Source: Chromera velia (taxonomy: Eukaryota > Sar > Chromeraceae). From it: a stretch of DNA of 16,494 nucleotides. This document shows positions 16,486 through 16,494 of the stretch, one piece after another. Position 1 is the stretch's first letter, and every line of letters begins with the position of its first letter. Made by a program: the position numbers and the translations under genes. A model generated the notes under the pieces. It was not told the origin of the DNA, made no database searches, and saw only the letters and a list, made by a program, of their open reading frames with translations. The stretch is taken from assembly GCA_018398765.1 (NCBI GenBank), contig JAHBMJ010001371.1, positions 693 through 17,186 on the forward strand. The letters are read 5' to 3'.

Positions 16486-16494
16486 CCCCCCACC

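Noticed and set aside
1-16494. Dinoflagellate origin
   Set aside because: All inferred introns begin with GT and show no repeated AG/AGG boundary pattern typical of dinoflagellate genes; chromerid-like is favoured but unproven.

Overview
The window looks like nuclear DNA of an intron-rich eukaryotic microbe. Four protein-coding genes can be assembled by joining short exons whose reading phases fit and whose products match known families. A chromerid or related alveolate alga (Chromera-like) is my best guess. It rests on the small GT-AG exons, the near-constant TGCAG acceptors, the many TGCATGCA motifs, the microsatellite-filled introns and the mid-GC composition. This is an inference that no marker gene here settles.

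Layout, left to right. (1) 161-2473, plus strand: a PPIL6-like cyclophilin domain in six visible exons, possibly continuing off the left edge. (2) About 2860-5830: an AT-rich transposon zone. It holds a 465-bp hAT-type MITE (2984-3448) and a 1.94-kb element with 356-bp terminal inverted repeats (3813-5754). The latter contains a relic of a transposase-like reading frame on the plus strand and an unrelated minus-strand ORF. (3) 5925-10063, minus strand: a secreted S10 serine carboxypeptidase in five exons, about 858 residues, with the full Ser-Asp-His triad and a long disordered C-terminal tail. (4) 10064-11062: a shared divergent promoter region rich in TGCATG-type motifs. (5) 11063-14120, plus strand: a 285-residue protein whose two ends match the CXorf65/Il2rg-type domain, with a charged coiled-coil insertion in the middle. 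(6) 14121-15340: the gap between convergent genes, mostly a very AT-rich island with no gene. (7) 15341-16458, minus strand: the last three visible exons of an isochorismatase-domain (ISOC1/ISOC2-like) hydrolase that continues off the right edge.

The four genes have unrelated functions (protein folding, proteolysis, a possible cilium-type unknown, a cysteine hydrolase). I see no multi-gene system. The most interesting signals are at the RNA-processing level. Four identical, phase-compatible 3' splice sites are made by a 21-bp tandem repeat directly before the carboxypeptidase's catalytic-His exon. Every sizeable intronic microsatellite is pyrimidine-rich on the sense strand of its host gene. 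Donors often have C at position +3, and acceptors are almost always TGCAG. Most long open frames in the window are intron read-through or microsatellite translations, not genes. No tRNA, rRNA or CRISPR was recognised.
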